Positions 1-6,946 of a stretch of DNA of 9,083 nucleotides are shown piece after piece (the first letter of the stretch is position 1; each line of letters begins with the position of its first letter). The translations under genes were made by a program, and so were the position numbers. This stretch comes from Muribaculaceae bacterium (lineage in GTDB: Bacteria > Bacteroidota > Bacteroidia > Bacteroidales > Muribaculaceae). The notes beneath the pieces were generated by a model that saw only the letters and a list, made by a program, of their open reading frames with translations, did not search any database and had not been told where the DNA came from. The stretch spans positions 1 to 9,083 of the forward strand of contig JAKSMA010000085.1 in assembly GCA_024400895.1 (NCBI GenBank). Reading direction: 5' to 3'.

Positions 1-1
1 C

Positions 2-1519
2 AATGGCAACCCATTGGTGAAGCGCGCCACTAAGCACTGGTATCTGCCACTGAACGATTATCAGCAATGGCTCGAACAGTGGATTCTTGCAGAGCACAAG
101 GAATGGCGCCCTAACGTGTATGGCCAATGCAAATCTTGGCTCGACGCCGACTTGCGTCCTCGTGCCGTGACACGCGACTTGAGCTGGGGTATCCCTGTGC
201 CTGCCGAAGGCGGCGAAGGCAAGGTGCTCTATGTGTGGTTTGATGCTCCTATCGGCTACATCAGCAACACAAAAGAACTCTGCGACGCTCACCCCGAATT
301 CGGCACTTGGCAAAAGTGGTGGCAAGACGACAGCACTCGCCTCATCCACTTCATCGGCAAGGACAACATCGTGTTCCACTGCATCGTGTTCCCATCGATG
401 CTCAAGGCTCACGGCGACTACATCCTCCCCGACAATGTGCCTTCTAACGAATTCCTCAACCTTGAGGGCGACAAGATTTCTACCAGCCGCAATTGGGCAA
501 TCTGGCTCAACGAATACCTCGACGAGTTCCCTGGCAAGCAAGATGTGCTCCGCTATGTGCTCACTGCCAACGCTCCTGAAACTAAGGACAACGACTTCAC
601 TTGGCGCGACTACCAGGCTTGCAACAACAATGAACTCGTGGCTATCTTCGGCAATTTCGTGAACCGTGCCGTGGTGCTCACTCACAAATACTTCGACGGC
701 GTGATTCCTGCTGCCGGCGAGCTCACCGACTACGACCGCGCCACTATCGACGAGTTCAAGAATGTGAAGGAAACTTTGAGCAACAACATTGAGCATTTCC
801 ACTTCCGCGAAGCACTTAAGGATGCTATGAACCTGGCTCGCATCGGCAACAAGTATCTCGCCGACACCGAACCTTGGAAGCTGGCAAAGACTGACATGAA
901 GCGTGTGGAAACCATTATGAATGTATCGCTCCAAATCTGTGCCAACCTCGCCATCGCATTTGAGCCATTCCTCCCATTCAGCGCCGAAAAGCTACGTGGA
1001 ATGCTCGGTATGGCTGAAGTGGAATGGAACAAACTTGGCCAACTCGACATCCTCGCTGCTGGTGCGAAGCTCGAAAAACCTGTCCTCCTCTTCGAAAAGA
1101 TTGAAGACAGCGTGATTCAAGCACAACTCGACCGACTTGAAAAAATCAAGCAAGACAATATCATCGCCAACTATAAACCCGAGCCTGTGGGCAAGGAATG
1201 CACTTTCGACGATTTCGTGAAACTCGACATCCGCGTGGGCAAGGTGCTTGAATGCGAAAAGGTGAAGAAGGCCGACAAGTTGCTCCAGTTCAAAATCGAC
1301 GATGGCATGGGCGGACGCACCATCGTGAGCGGTATCGCTAAATTCTACGAGCCTGCAGAACTCATTGGCAAGGAGGTGTGCTTCATCGCCAACTTCCCTC
1401 CACGCAAGCTCAAAGGCATCGAAAGCCAAGGCATGATTCTCAGCGCAGAAGATGCCGACGGCCGCCTCGTGGTCATCGGTCCACAAGGCGTGGTTAAGCC
1501 TGGCGTGAAAGTCGGCTAA
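2..1519 (+). CDS. metG: Methionyl-tRNA synthetase, C-terminal part (5' end outside window)
   Basis: Class I aminoacyl-tRNA synthetase that charges tRNA-Met with methionine in the cytoplasm. The reading frame is open to the left edge, so the catalytic N-terminus with the HIGH motif and zinc knuckle is missing, probably about 175 residues given the roughly 680 usual in this phylum. Visible parts, with residues counted from base 14: the end of the Rossmann catalytic core with [10 protein letters not shown] (75-84); the KMSKS signature as KISTS (154-158, bases 473-487), a form I associate with Bacteroidetes MetRS; the helical anticodon-binding domain with [14 protein letters not shown] and [14 protein letters not shown]; and a C-terminal Trbp111-like tRNA-binding OB-fold (about 400-501) with [31 protein letters not shown]. 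That last domain usually mediates dimerisation and tRNA binding. The gene ends in TAA and is followed by an intrinsic terminator. The TTG at 14 is not a real start. Confidence 0.97.
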   Translation, partial: NGNPLVKRATKHWYLPLNDYQQWLEQWILAEHKEWRPNVYGQCKSWLDADLRPRAVTRDLSWGIPVPAEGGEGKVLYVWFDAPIGYISNTKELCDAHPEFGTWQKWWQDDSTRLIHFIGKDNIVFHCIVFPSMLKAHGDYILPDNVPSNEFLNLEGDKISTSRNWAIWLNEYLDEFPGKQDVLRYVLTANAPETKDNDFTWRDYQACNNNELVAIFGNFVNRAVVLTHKYFDGVIPAAGELTDYDRATIDEFKNVKETLSNNIEHFHFREALKDAMNLARIGNKYLADTEPWKLAKTDMKRVETIMNVSLQICANLAIAFEPFLPFSAEKLRGMLGMAEVEWNKLGQLDILAAGAKLEKPVLLFEKIEDSVIQAQLDRLEKIKQDNIIANYKPEPVGKECTFDDFVKLDIRVGKVLECEKVKKADKLLQFKIDDGMGGRTIVSGIAKFYEPAELIGKEVCFIANFPPRKLKGIESQGMILSAEDADGRLVVIGPQGVVKPGVKVG

Positions 1520-1560
1520 CCCCCGCTTTTTCTGAACACACCAAAATCTCATCATACCAA

Positions 1561-1590
1561 GGTCGTGCACTCGTCTGCACGGCCTTTTTT
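1561..1590 (+). terminator. Intrinsic terminator of metG
   Basis: GGTCGTGCA (1561-1569) pairs with TGCACGGCC (1576-1584) around a 6-base loop, giving a 9-bp stem with one G-U pair. It is followed at once by six T (1585-1590). It lies about 40 bases after the metG stop and fits a rho-independent terminator on the plus strand. Confidence 0.9.
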
Positions 1591-1605
1591 CTATAGAGTC
1601 AACAA

Positions 1606-1674
1606 ATCTATAAAATCCAGAAAGCCTATAAAATCTCTAATTTCTATCATCTAATTTCTAATCTCTAATTAACT
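1606..1674. repeat. AT-rich CTAATTTCTA repeat block upstream of the MATE gene
   Basis: Run of imperfect copies of CTAATTTCTA and ATCTCTAATT on the plus strand, the complement of the TAGAAATTAG units seen after genes further right. The block separates the metG terminator from the MATE promoter. No open frame or RNA gene is seen in it. Confidence 0.75.
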
Positions 1675-1683
1675 TCTTTTTTG

Positions 1684-1691
1684 TAACTTTG
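1684..1691 (+). promoter_or_regulatory. Bacteroidetes-type -7 box for the MATE gene
   Basis: TAACTTTG matches the Bacteroidetes -7 consensus TAnnTTTG exactly. No convincing -33 TTTG is visible at the usual distance. Transcription would start near 1697, leaving a 5' untranslated leader of only about 20 bases before the ATG at 1716. The box overlaps the TTG at 1689, which therefore cannot be the start codon. Confidence 0.75.
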
Positions 1692-1715
1692 CACCCGCAA
1701 TCCAACATAGTATAT

Positions 1716-3080
1716 ATGAACAACACCAATAATAACCGTCTTCAAGAGCTCGACACCGCGCCACTTGGCAAATTGCTGTGGAAATACAGCCTGCCTGCCG
1801 TGGTTGGCATCGTGGTAATGTCGATCTACAATATCATCGACCGCATCTTCATCGGGCAAGGCGTTGGACCCGACGCCATTGCCGGTCTCGCCATCACATT
1901 CCCCGTGATGAACGTCAGCGTCGCATTTGGCGTGCTTATCGGAGCCGGCGCCAGTGCGCGTACGTCGATTTTGCTCGGCATGCAAGCCAAAGACAAAGCC
2001 GAACAAGTGCTCGGCAACAGTATGGTCATGACACTCGTGTTCGGCACATTCTATATCGCCATGTTTGCCATCTTCATGGACCCTGTGCTGCGCATGTTCG
2101 GTGCCAGCGACACATCCCTGCCCTACGCACACGACTTCATGCTCTACATCCTGCCAGGCCTCATGTTCAACAACATCACATTCTCGTTCAACAATGTGAT
2201 GCGCGCCTCGGGCTATCCTACCAAGGCCATGATTACCATGTTTATCGGTGCCGGCCTCAACGTGATTCTCGCCCCCATCTTCATCTTCTGGTTCAAAATG
2301 GGCATCAAAGGTGCAGCCATAGCCACCGACATATCCATGGGCGTGTCGATGCTATTCGTGCTCGCACACTTCTTCAATAAAAACAACGAAATACACTTCA
2401 AAAGCGGCATCTACCGACTCCGTCGCGACATACTCATGCCCATCCTCGCCATCGGTGCAGCACCATGCATCGTCAATTCGGCAGGATGTGTCATCAACGC
2501 CGTTATCAACAACACCGTTTACCACTACGGAGGCGACCAGGCTGTGGCAGCCATCGGCATCTTCACCGCCGTGACTGGACTCGTGGTCACTTTCGTCATT
2601 GGAGTGTGCATGGGAATGCAGCCTATCGTGGGCTACAACTACGGAGCCAAGCGCTTCGACCGACTGATGCGCACATTCTGGATGTCGGCTGGCGTATGCA
2701 CCATCGTGTGCACCATCGGTTGCCTCGTGTGCCAAATCTTCCCCGAAGCCATCTCACGCATGTTCACCAGCGACCCCTCCCTCATCGCAGCCAGTGCCAC
2801 CACCTTGCGCCTCGCCACCGCCGCATTCTGGATAGCAGGCTTCCAGATGGTGGTCACCAACTTCTTCCAGTCGGTAGGCGAAGCAGGAAAGAGCATCTTC
2901 ATGAGCCTGACGCGCCAAGTGCTCTTCATCATCCCCTTCCTCCTCATCCTGCCACAGTTCTGGAAAATCGACGGCGTATGGCTCGCCTTCCCATTCAGCG
3001 ACCTTTGCTCCACCGTCACGGCTGCCCTGATGATGGTATGGCAAATCAAAAAAATCCGCCGATTAGAAAATAGAAATTAG
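1716..3080 (+). CDS. MATE family efflux transporter (NorM/MepA-like)
   Basis: Inner-membrane multidrug and toxin extrusion protein of 454 residues, the normal size for a 12-helix MATE carrier that exports cationic drugs or metabolites in exchange for Na+ or H+. Hydrophobic segments run the whole length. Family motifs visible: LLWKYSLPAVVGIVVMSIYN followed by DRIFIGQGVG (31-51 region), FNNVMRASGYPTKAM (158-172) in the first half, and the MepA-type QPIVGYNYGAKRFDRL (302-317) after helix 8. The start is ATG 1716; an upstream TTG at 1689 lies inside the promoter and is rejected. The gene has its own promoter and no partner gene, so the substrate cannot be predicted. The last codons (LENRN, stop TAG) are made of the AT-rich TAGAAATTAG repeat, so the tail has probably been replaced or extended by repeat sequence. 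The family call is firm; MepA-like subfamily membership is an inference from one motif. Confidence 0.93.
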   Translation: MNNTNNNRLQELDTAPLGKLLWKYSLPAVVGIVVMSIYNIIDRIFIGQGVGPDAIAGLAITFPVMNVSVAFGVLIGAGASARTSILLGMQAKDKAEQVLGNSMVMTLVFGTFYIAMFAIFMDPVLRMFGASDTSLPYAHDFMLYILPGLMFNNITFSFNNVMRASGYPTKAMITMFIGAGLNVILAPIFIFWFKMGIKGAAIATDISMGVSMLFVLAHFFNKNNEIHFKSGIYRLRRDILMPILAIGAAPCIVNSAGCVINAVINNTVYHYGGDQAVAAIGIFTAVTGLVVTFVIGVCMGMQPIVGYNYGAKRFDRLMRTFWMSAGVCTIVCTIGCLVCQIFPEAISRMFTSDPSLIAASATTLRLATAAFWIAGFQMVVTNFFQSVGEAGKSIFMSLTRQVLFIIPFLLILPQFWKIDGVWLAFPFSDLCSTVTAALMMVWQIKKIRRLENRN

Positions 3081-3133
3081 ATTTTAGAAATTAGAAAATA
3101 GATTTTAGATTTTCTGGGCTTTCTATATTTTAG
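3062..3133. repeat. AT-rich TAGAAATTAG repeat block at the end of the MATE gene
   Basis: Imperfect copies of ATTAGAAAATAGAAATTAGATTTTAG on the plus strand, starting inside the last six codons of the MATE gene and ending in TTTCTATATTTTAG. The orientation is opposite to the blocks at 1606-1674 and 3313-3400, so the blocks flank both the MATE gene and the tRNA gene as inverted repeats. Confidence 0.75.
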
Positions 3134-3145
3134 ACTTATGGACCT

Positions 3146-3180
3146 AAAAAAGGCCACAACTCTCATGAGTTGCGACCTTT
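3146..3180 (-). terminator. Intrinsic terminator of tRNA-Pro (minus strand)
   Basis: Bases 3149-3162 and 3167-3180 pair around a 4-base loop. Read on the minus strand the two imperfect positions are G-U wobbles, so the 14-bp stem is unbroken, and six T follow (bases 3151-3146). On the plus strand the same positions are A-C mismatches and no T tract follows, so it serves the minus strand. It begins 9 bases after the tRNA 3' end. Confidence 0.85.
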
Positions 3181-3188
3181 AATTTGTG

Positions 3189-3262
3189 TCGGGGTGAGAT
3201 GATTCGAACTTCCGACCTCCACGTCCCGAACGTGGCGCGCTAACCAACTGCGCTACACCCCG
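3189..3262 (-). tRNA. tRNA-Pro (anticodon CGG)
   Basis: Minus-strand cloverleaf of 74 bases. The acceptor stem is CGGGGTG/CACCCCG and the D arm is GCGC-AGTTGGTTA-GCGC. The anticodon stem CCACG/CGTGG holds the loop TTCGGGA, giving anticodon CGG (3226-3228), which reads CCG proline codons. The T loop is TTCGAAT, and C1-G72 is typical of tRNA-Pro. The discriminator base is A and CCA is not encoded, so it must be added after transcription. The T stem has an A-A mismatch (bases 3210 and 3200, positions 52-62) and a terminal G-U pair. The gene has its own -7 box and terminator. Confidence 0.95.
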
Positions 3263-3289
3263 AGTGCCCTACTTTTCGTAAGACAAGTG

Positions 3290-3297
3290 CAAAGTTA
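3290..3297 (-). promoter_or_regulatory. Bacteroidetes-type -7 box for tRNA-Pro
   Basis: On the minus strand the bases read TAACTTTG, an exact TAnnTTTG match and the same octamer as before the MATE gene. It lies 27 bases upstream of the mature tRNA 5' end, predicting a precursor leader of about 20 bases. A minus-strand TTTG at 3312-3309 is too close (11 bases) to be a normal -33 box. Confidence 0.7.
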
Positions 3298-3312
3298 GCA
3301 TTTTTTTTCAAA

Positions 3313-3400
3313 GTCTAAAAGACCAAAATCTAATTTCTAACCGCTAACTGTCAAAATCTAAAATCTAATTTCTAACTTCTCTAATATCTAATTTCTTGGA
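3313..3400. repeat. AT-rich CTAATTTCTAA repeat block upstream of lepB
   Basis: At least three copies of (A)TCTAATTTCTAAC or close variants, with AAAATCTAA and CTAATATCTAATTTCTT, on the plus strand. It is the complement of the 3062-3133 block. Together with the tRNA gene and its signals this explains the 389 bases between the MATE gene and lepB; I see no protein gene there. Confidence 0.75.
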
Positions 3401-3430
3401 AAAGATTGCCGATATAAGGAGTTTTTGTGT

Positions 3431-3438
3431 TAAATTTG
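3431..3438 (+). promoter_or_regulatory. Bacteroidetes-type -7 box for lepB
   Basis: TAAATTTG matches TAnnTTTG and is followed by GCACC. A possible -33 element ATTG lies at 3405-3408, 22 bases upstream, which is near the usual spacing but weak. It predicts a leader of about 25 bases before the ATG at 3469. Confidence 0.7.
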
Positions 3439-3468
3439 CACCTTACAACGCATTAATAACACATCAAT

Positions 3469-4920
3469 ATGAATTTTTTCAGCAACAATAAAGATAAAAA
3501 AGAAGAAGTAGTAAAGGAATTGCCGGTGAAGCAAACCGGTTCGCTCAAGGAACGCATCGGCCGCATTAAGAAAAGTCGCTGGATACGCTTCGGTATCGTG
3601 TCGGCACTCTTCTTCGGCTGGGTGGCATGGCTCGGTAGCTGGTGGGTACTGATTTTCTGGTTCCTGCTTTTCGACATCTACATCACCAAGTTTGTGCCCT
3701 GGAACTGGTGGAAATTCTCCGAAAACCCTATCATCCGCACTGTGATGAGCTGGGTCGATGCCATCATGTATGCGCTCATTCTGGTGTATTTCCTCTTCCT
3801 CTTTGTTGGTCAGAACTACCAAATTCCATCATCATCGCTCGAAAAGACGCTCCTCACTGGCGACTATCTTTGGGTGAATAAGATGGTGTACGGCCCTCGC
3901 GTGCCTCAAACGCCACTCCACTTCCCTCTGGCGCAAAACACGCTCCCTGGCGGCTTCGACAGCTATATTGAATCGCCTCAGTGGGAATACCACCGCCTGA
4001 AGGGCGTACGCAATGTGGAACGTGGCGACATTGTGGTGTTTAACTTCCCTGCTGGCGACACCGTGGCTGTGAAGGTGCCTAACCCCGACTACTACAACCT
4101 GTGCTACAGCACTGGCCGCGAAGCAGTTTGGGCAAATCCATCGCAGTTCGGCGAGGTGAAATATCGTCCTGTTGACCGTCGCGACGCATACGTGAAGCGC
4201 TGCATCGGTCTGCCTGGCGAAACGCTGACCATGAAGAAGGGTATCGTGTATATCAATGGAAAGGCGCTCCCTGAACCAGAAAATATGCAGCGCAACTATA
4301 TCATCGAAACCGATGGCACAGCACTCCCTGAAGACTTACTCGACGAGCTGAAAATCAGCAATGAGGCGCGCTCGATGGGTAGCGGCCAATCGCCTTACGG
4401 CAACGAACTCTGGTATGCTATGCCACTCACCAAGGCTGCAAAGAAGACTCTTGAATCGCAGAAATACGTGAAGCAGGTGCGCTTGCTCGAAATTGCCGAA
4501 AGCAACCCTATGGACTCTGTACTCACCTATCCGCTGGGCGTGAAGAAAAGTTGGACTCACAACGACTACGGTCCACTCTGGATTCCTAAGAAGGGCGCCA
4601 CACTCAACCTCACTCTCGAAAAACTCCCTTATTACATTCGTTGCATCAAAAACTACGAAGGCAATCAGGTGGATGTGAAGGGTGGCAAAATCTACATCAA
4701 CGGAAAGGAAGCGAAGACCTACACCTTCAAGATGGACTACTACTGGATGATGGGCGACAACCGCGACAATTCAAGCGACTCGCGCTACTGGGGCTTCGTG
4801 CCTGAAGACCACATCATCGGCCAACCAATGTTTGTAATCATCTCATTCGACCCCGACAAGCCTCTGCTCCAAAGCATCCGCTGGGACCGCATCTTCAAAA
4901 GCGCCAACCCCGATAAATAA
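3469..4920 (+). CDS. lepB: Signal peptidase I
   Basis: Membrane-bound Ser/Lys protease (family S26) that cuts signal peptides from exported preproteins on the outer face of the inner membrane. The protein has 483 residues. A charged cytoplasmic N-terminus (1-40) is followed by hydrophobic stretches at about 41-72 and 96-114. Box B is IPSSSLEKTLLTGD (119-132), with Ser123 as the likely nucleophile. Box C is RGDIVVFNFP (185-194). Box D is YVKRCIGLPGE (241-251), with Lys243 as the likely general base. Box E is GDNRDNSSDSRYWG (429-442). The roughly 150 residues between boxes D and E form the large second domain. The segment YGPLWIPKKGATLNLT in it is, as I recall, usual in this phylum. ATG 3469 is supported by the promoter 31 bases upstream. 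The next gene is WbqC-like, a pairing I recall from other Bacteroidales. Confidence 0.97.
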   Translation: MNFFSNNKDKKEEVVKELPVKQTGSLKERIGRIKKSRWIRFGIVSALFFGWVAWLGSWWVLIFWFLLFDIYITKFVPWNWWKFSENPIIRTVMSWVDAIMYALILVYFLFLFVGQNYQIPSSSLEKTLLTGDYLWVNKMVYGPRVPQTPLHFPLAQNTLPGGFDSYIESPQWEYHRLKGVRNVERGDIVVFNFPAGDTVAVKVPNPDYYNLCYSTGREAVWANPSQFGEVKYRPVDRRDAYVKRCIGLPGETLTMKKGIVYINGKALPEPENMQRNYIIETDGTALPEDLLDELKISNEARSMGSGQSPYGNELWYAMPLTKAAKKTLESQKYVKQVRLLEIAESNPMDSVLTYPLGVKKSWTHNDYGPLWIPKKGATLNLTLEKLPYYIRCIKNYEGNQVDVKGGKIYINGKEAKTYTFKMDYYWMMGDNRDNSSDSRYWGFVPEDHIIGQPMFVIISFDPDKPLLQSIRWDRIFKSANPDK

Positions 4921-5018
4921 GAGATTAGAAATTAGAAATTAGAGATTAGAAGTTAGAGATTAGAAGTTAGAGATTAGAAGTTAGATTTCCTTGAATTTCT
5001 ATAATTCCTATAATTTCT
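4921..5018. repeat. AT-rich repeat block between lepB and the WbqC-like gene
   Basis: Starts at the base after the lepB stop codon. The first part (4921-4987) is purine-rich ATTAGAAATTAGAGATTAGAAG. The second part (about 4993-5018) switches to the pyrimidine form (GAATTTCTATAATTCC), so both orientations meet in one gap and could fold back on each other. No TAnnTTTG box is seen, so the downstream gene may be read from the lepB promoter. Confidence 0.75.
4941..4982. repeat. Three perfect tandem copies of a 14-base unit
   Basis: AGAGATTAGAAGTT occurs at 4941-4954, 4955-4968 and 4969-4982 with no mismatch, then a partial fourth copy (AGATT). It is an expanded portion of the wider ATTAGAAATTAGA repeat family in this gap. 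Confidence 0.9.
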
Positions 5019-5047
5019 ATGCTAATAGACCAGTAGACTCACCGGCA

Positions 5048-5689
5048 ATGCTTGAGAAAAACAAACCTATCATCATGGGCAGTATGGCAGCGGGCAGCGT
5101 CCGTTGCTATGCCGCCATGCTTCAAGCAGGAAAGGTGATTGTCGACCCCGACGAGCGCCGTCTGCCTCTGCGCCACAGCCACCACCGCTACTTGGTAGAA
5201 GGACCTAATGGTGTGCAGCGCCTCACCATCGCCCTCGAGGGCCGCACCAATGCCATGCCCGTGGCCATGAAGGATGTGCGCATCTCGGAGCACGGCAACT
5301 GGCGCCACCTTCACTGGGGCGCGCTCTACTCGGCCTACGGCAAGTCGCCCTACTTCGACTACATTGCCGACGACCTCCAAGCCATCATCGCGGGCAACCA
5401 AACCTCGCTGCTTGAATTCAACACGCAGTTGCAGAATTTAATCATCGACTTCCTCGACCTTCCCATCGAAATCGAAACCCACAGCATCGACGCCGATACA
5501 CTGGCCACCGCCACCGACCTACGCGGCAAAATCGCAGGCAAAAAACCCGACACACTGCCCATAGCCGATGTCCCCTACTATCAAGTTTGGGCCACACGCC
5601 ACGGCTTCCAACCCGGCCTCAGCATCCTCGACCTGCTCATGAGCACCGGCCGCGAATCCATCTACACCCTCATCAAAATGCTAAAATAG
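5048..5689 (+). CDS. WbqC-like family protein
   Basis: Cytoplasmic-type protein of 213 residues with no signal peptide or membrane helix. It matches the WbqC-like family, whose founding member lies in an O-antigen locus; its enzymatic activity is, to my knowledge, not settled. Recognisable parts: the N-terminal segment of the type xxPxIxGSxxxxSVxxYxxML with KVIVDPDE (29-36), HHRYLVEGPNGVQRLTI (45-61), NWRHLHWGALYSAYGKSPYFDY (84-105, the most conserved part), and the C-terminal YYQVWATRHGFQPGLSILDL (177-196). A longer frame opens at a TTG at 4991, but its first 19 residues would be encoded by the AT-rich repeat. ATG 5048 places the conserved N-terminal strand where the family expects it. The gene lies 127 bases after lepB on the same strand, with no visible promoter of its own. 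Confidence 0.85.
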   Translation: MLEKNKPIIMGSMAAGSVRCYAAMLQAGKVIVDPDERRLPLRHSHHRYLVEGPNGVQRLTIALEGRTNAMPVAMKDVRISEHGNWRHLHWGALYSAYGKSPYFDYIADDLQAIIAGNQTSLLEFNTQLQNLIIDFLDLPIEIETHSIDADTLATATDLRGKIAGKKPDTLPIADVPYYQVWATRHGFQPGLSILDLLMSTGRESIYTLIKMLK

Positions 5690-5753
5690 AAAAATTGAAG
5701 CAAGAAATTGGGATTAATATTAGAGTACTTATCCTCCATTTAAACTAATAATA

Positions 5754-6894
5754 ATGAAATATTCCGAAGCGGTTAACGCAATAAAAAACAGCCATTTTAC
5801 AAGGGCAATTTGAGGCAGCTAAAGGTGCAAACCGAATCCAATTAGCCCTTTATTATGCTATAGGAAAATATCTAACGAAAAAAACAAGAAATGGCGTATG
5901 GGGCGAGGGAGCACTTGCTTCTATCAGCGAACAACTACACAAAGAACTTCCGGGCCTACGTGGTTTTTCTGAAAATAGCCTGAAAAATATGCGTAAGTTC
6001 TACGAGGCATGGATTGTTCTTGACAACAACATCTCATCAGCGGATGATAATGGCAATTCGACAATCGCGATTGTCGAATTAAAAGAGACCCCAGATATTG
6101 TTGACATACACCAATCCATTGCAGTGCCTGTCGCTTCAGAATTTCCTATTGAAGACTTTTTTAGAGTGCCATTTACCCACCATGTAAGAATTATCGAAGG
6201 GGTGGAAGAATCACTTAATAGATATTATTACATTCATCGCACAGCAGAAGAACATCTGGCAGTAAGGAAGCTCCAACAACTTATCAAGGAAAAAGCCCAT
6301 CTCCAACAAAGCGGAATGCCCAACAATTTTTCAAACACAATCAATACTCCCGCAGAAGCCCGTCGCGCTGTAGAAATGTTCAAAGATGAATATCTACTTG
6401 ATTTTATCAACATTGAAGAAATTGACGCGCGAGACAAAATTGATGTAAATGAGCGAATTGTAGAACAACAAATTGTGCAAAATATCAAAAACTTCATCAT
6501 GACTTTTGGGCGTGATTTTGCATTTATTGGCAATCAATATCACCTTGAAATTTATGGGGTGGAACAATTCCCCGATTTGTTGTTTTTTAACCGTGAATTG
6601 AATGCTATGGTAGTGGTAGAATTAAAACTTGGCACATTTAAAACATCGTACTTGGGACTGCTCTTTGGATATCTACAAATTCTTGACGATCATGTGCGTA
6701 AACCACATGAAAACCCTTCAATTGGCATAGTTCTTTGCCAATCGGCAAACCATTCCTACGCGGAATATGCGGTACGCGACTACACAAAACCTATGGGAGT
6801 TGCTACTTATAAAACACTTGATGATATGCCTGAAGATTTACGTAAAGCTCTGCCAGATGTACAGAAGATGATTGAAATAATAAATAAAAGATAA
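5754..6894 (+). pseudogene. YhcG/DUF1016-type PDDEXK nuclease family gene, frameshifted near its start
   Basis: The only long intact frame is 5989-6894 (301 residues from an internal Met). The same frame is open upstream to 5785 and encodes clear family sequence: AILQGQFEAAKGANRIQLAL, YYAIGKY, GVWGEGALASISEQL, KELPGLRGFSENS. The natural start ATG 5754 (MKYSEAVNAIK) is in another frame and stops at TGA 5811. Removing one A from the A6 run at 5783-5788 joins the two as a 379-residue protein, normal for YhcG proteins. The N-terminal DUF1016_N helical region covers about 1-160. The C-terminal PDDEXK nuclease domain carries FPDLLFFNREL and VVVELKLG, so the likely catalytic residues are Asp274, Glu289 and Lys291 (D codon at 6574, E codon at 6619). 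Both domains look intact apart from the shift. The gene is visibly AT-richer than its neighbours, which suggests acquisition. Relatives often lie in defence-type accessory DNA, but no partner is present here. A sequencing error in the homopolymer is possible. Confidence 0.85.
6055..6080. repeat. Perfect 26-base palindrome inside the YhcG-like gene
   Basis: AATTCGACAATCG (6055-6067) is followed directly by its exact reverse complement CGATTGTCGAATT (6068-6080), with no spacer. It encodes NSTIAIVEL in the linker between the DUF1016_N domain and the conserved FRVPFTHHVRI segment. Confidence 0.95.
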
Positions 6895-6946
6895 CATTTC
6901 TAAAGTGTGTGAAAAGAGGGGCTCTTAGAAACTTTTTGACTCCTCT

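Noticed and set aside
992..1570. Minus-strand open frame across the end of metG
   Set aside because: Antisense shadow of metG; it also runs through the metG terminator and has no family features.
4921..4990. CRISPR-like array
   Set aside because: The unit is 14 bases, copies are directly adjacent with no spacers, and no cas gene is present.
4991..5047. N-terminal extension of the WbqC-like protein from TTG 4991
   Set aside because: The extra residues (NFYNSYNFYANRP...) are translated AT-rich repeat; the family N-terminus is met by ATG 5048.
5707..5733. Promoter before the YhcG-like gene
   Set aside because: ATTG at 5707 and TACTTATC at 5726 fit the -33/-7 consensus poorly and are only 15 bases apart.
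5783..5789. A-AAA-AAC, a classic -1 slippery heptamer, in phase at the frameshift point of the YhcG-like gene
   Set aside because: A -1 shift here leads to the wrong frame, which stops at TAG 5843. The family sequence lies in the +1 frame, so programmed -1 frameshifting would not make the protein.
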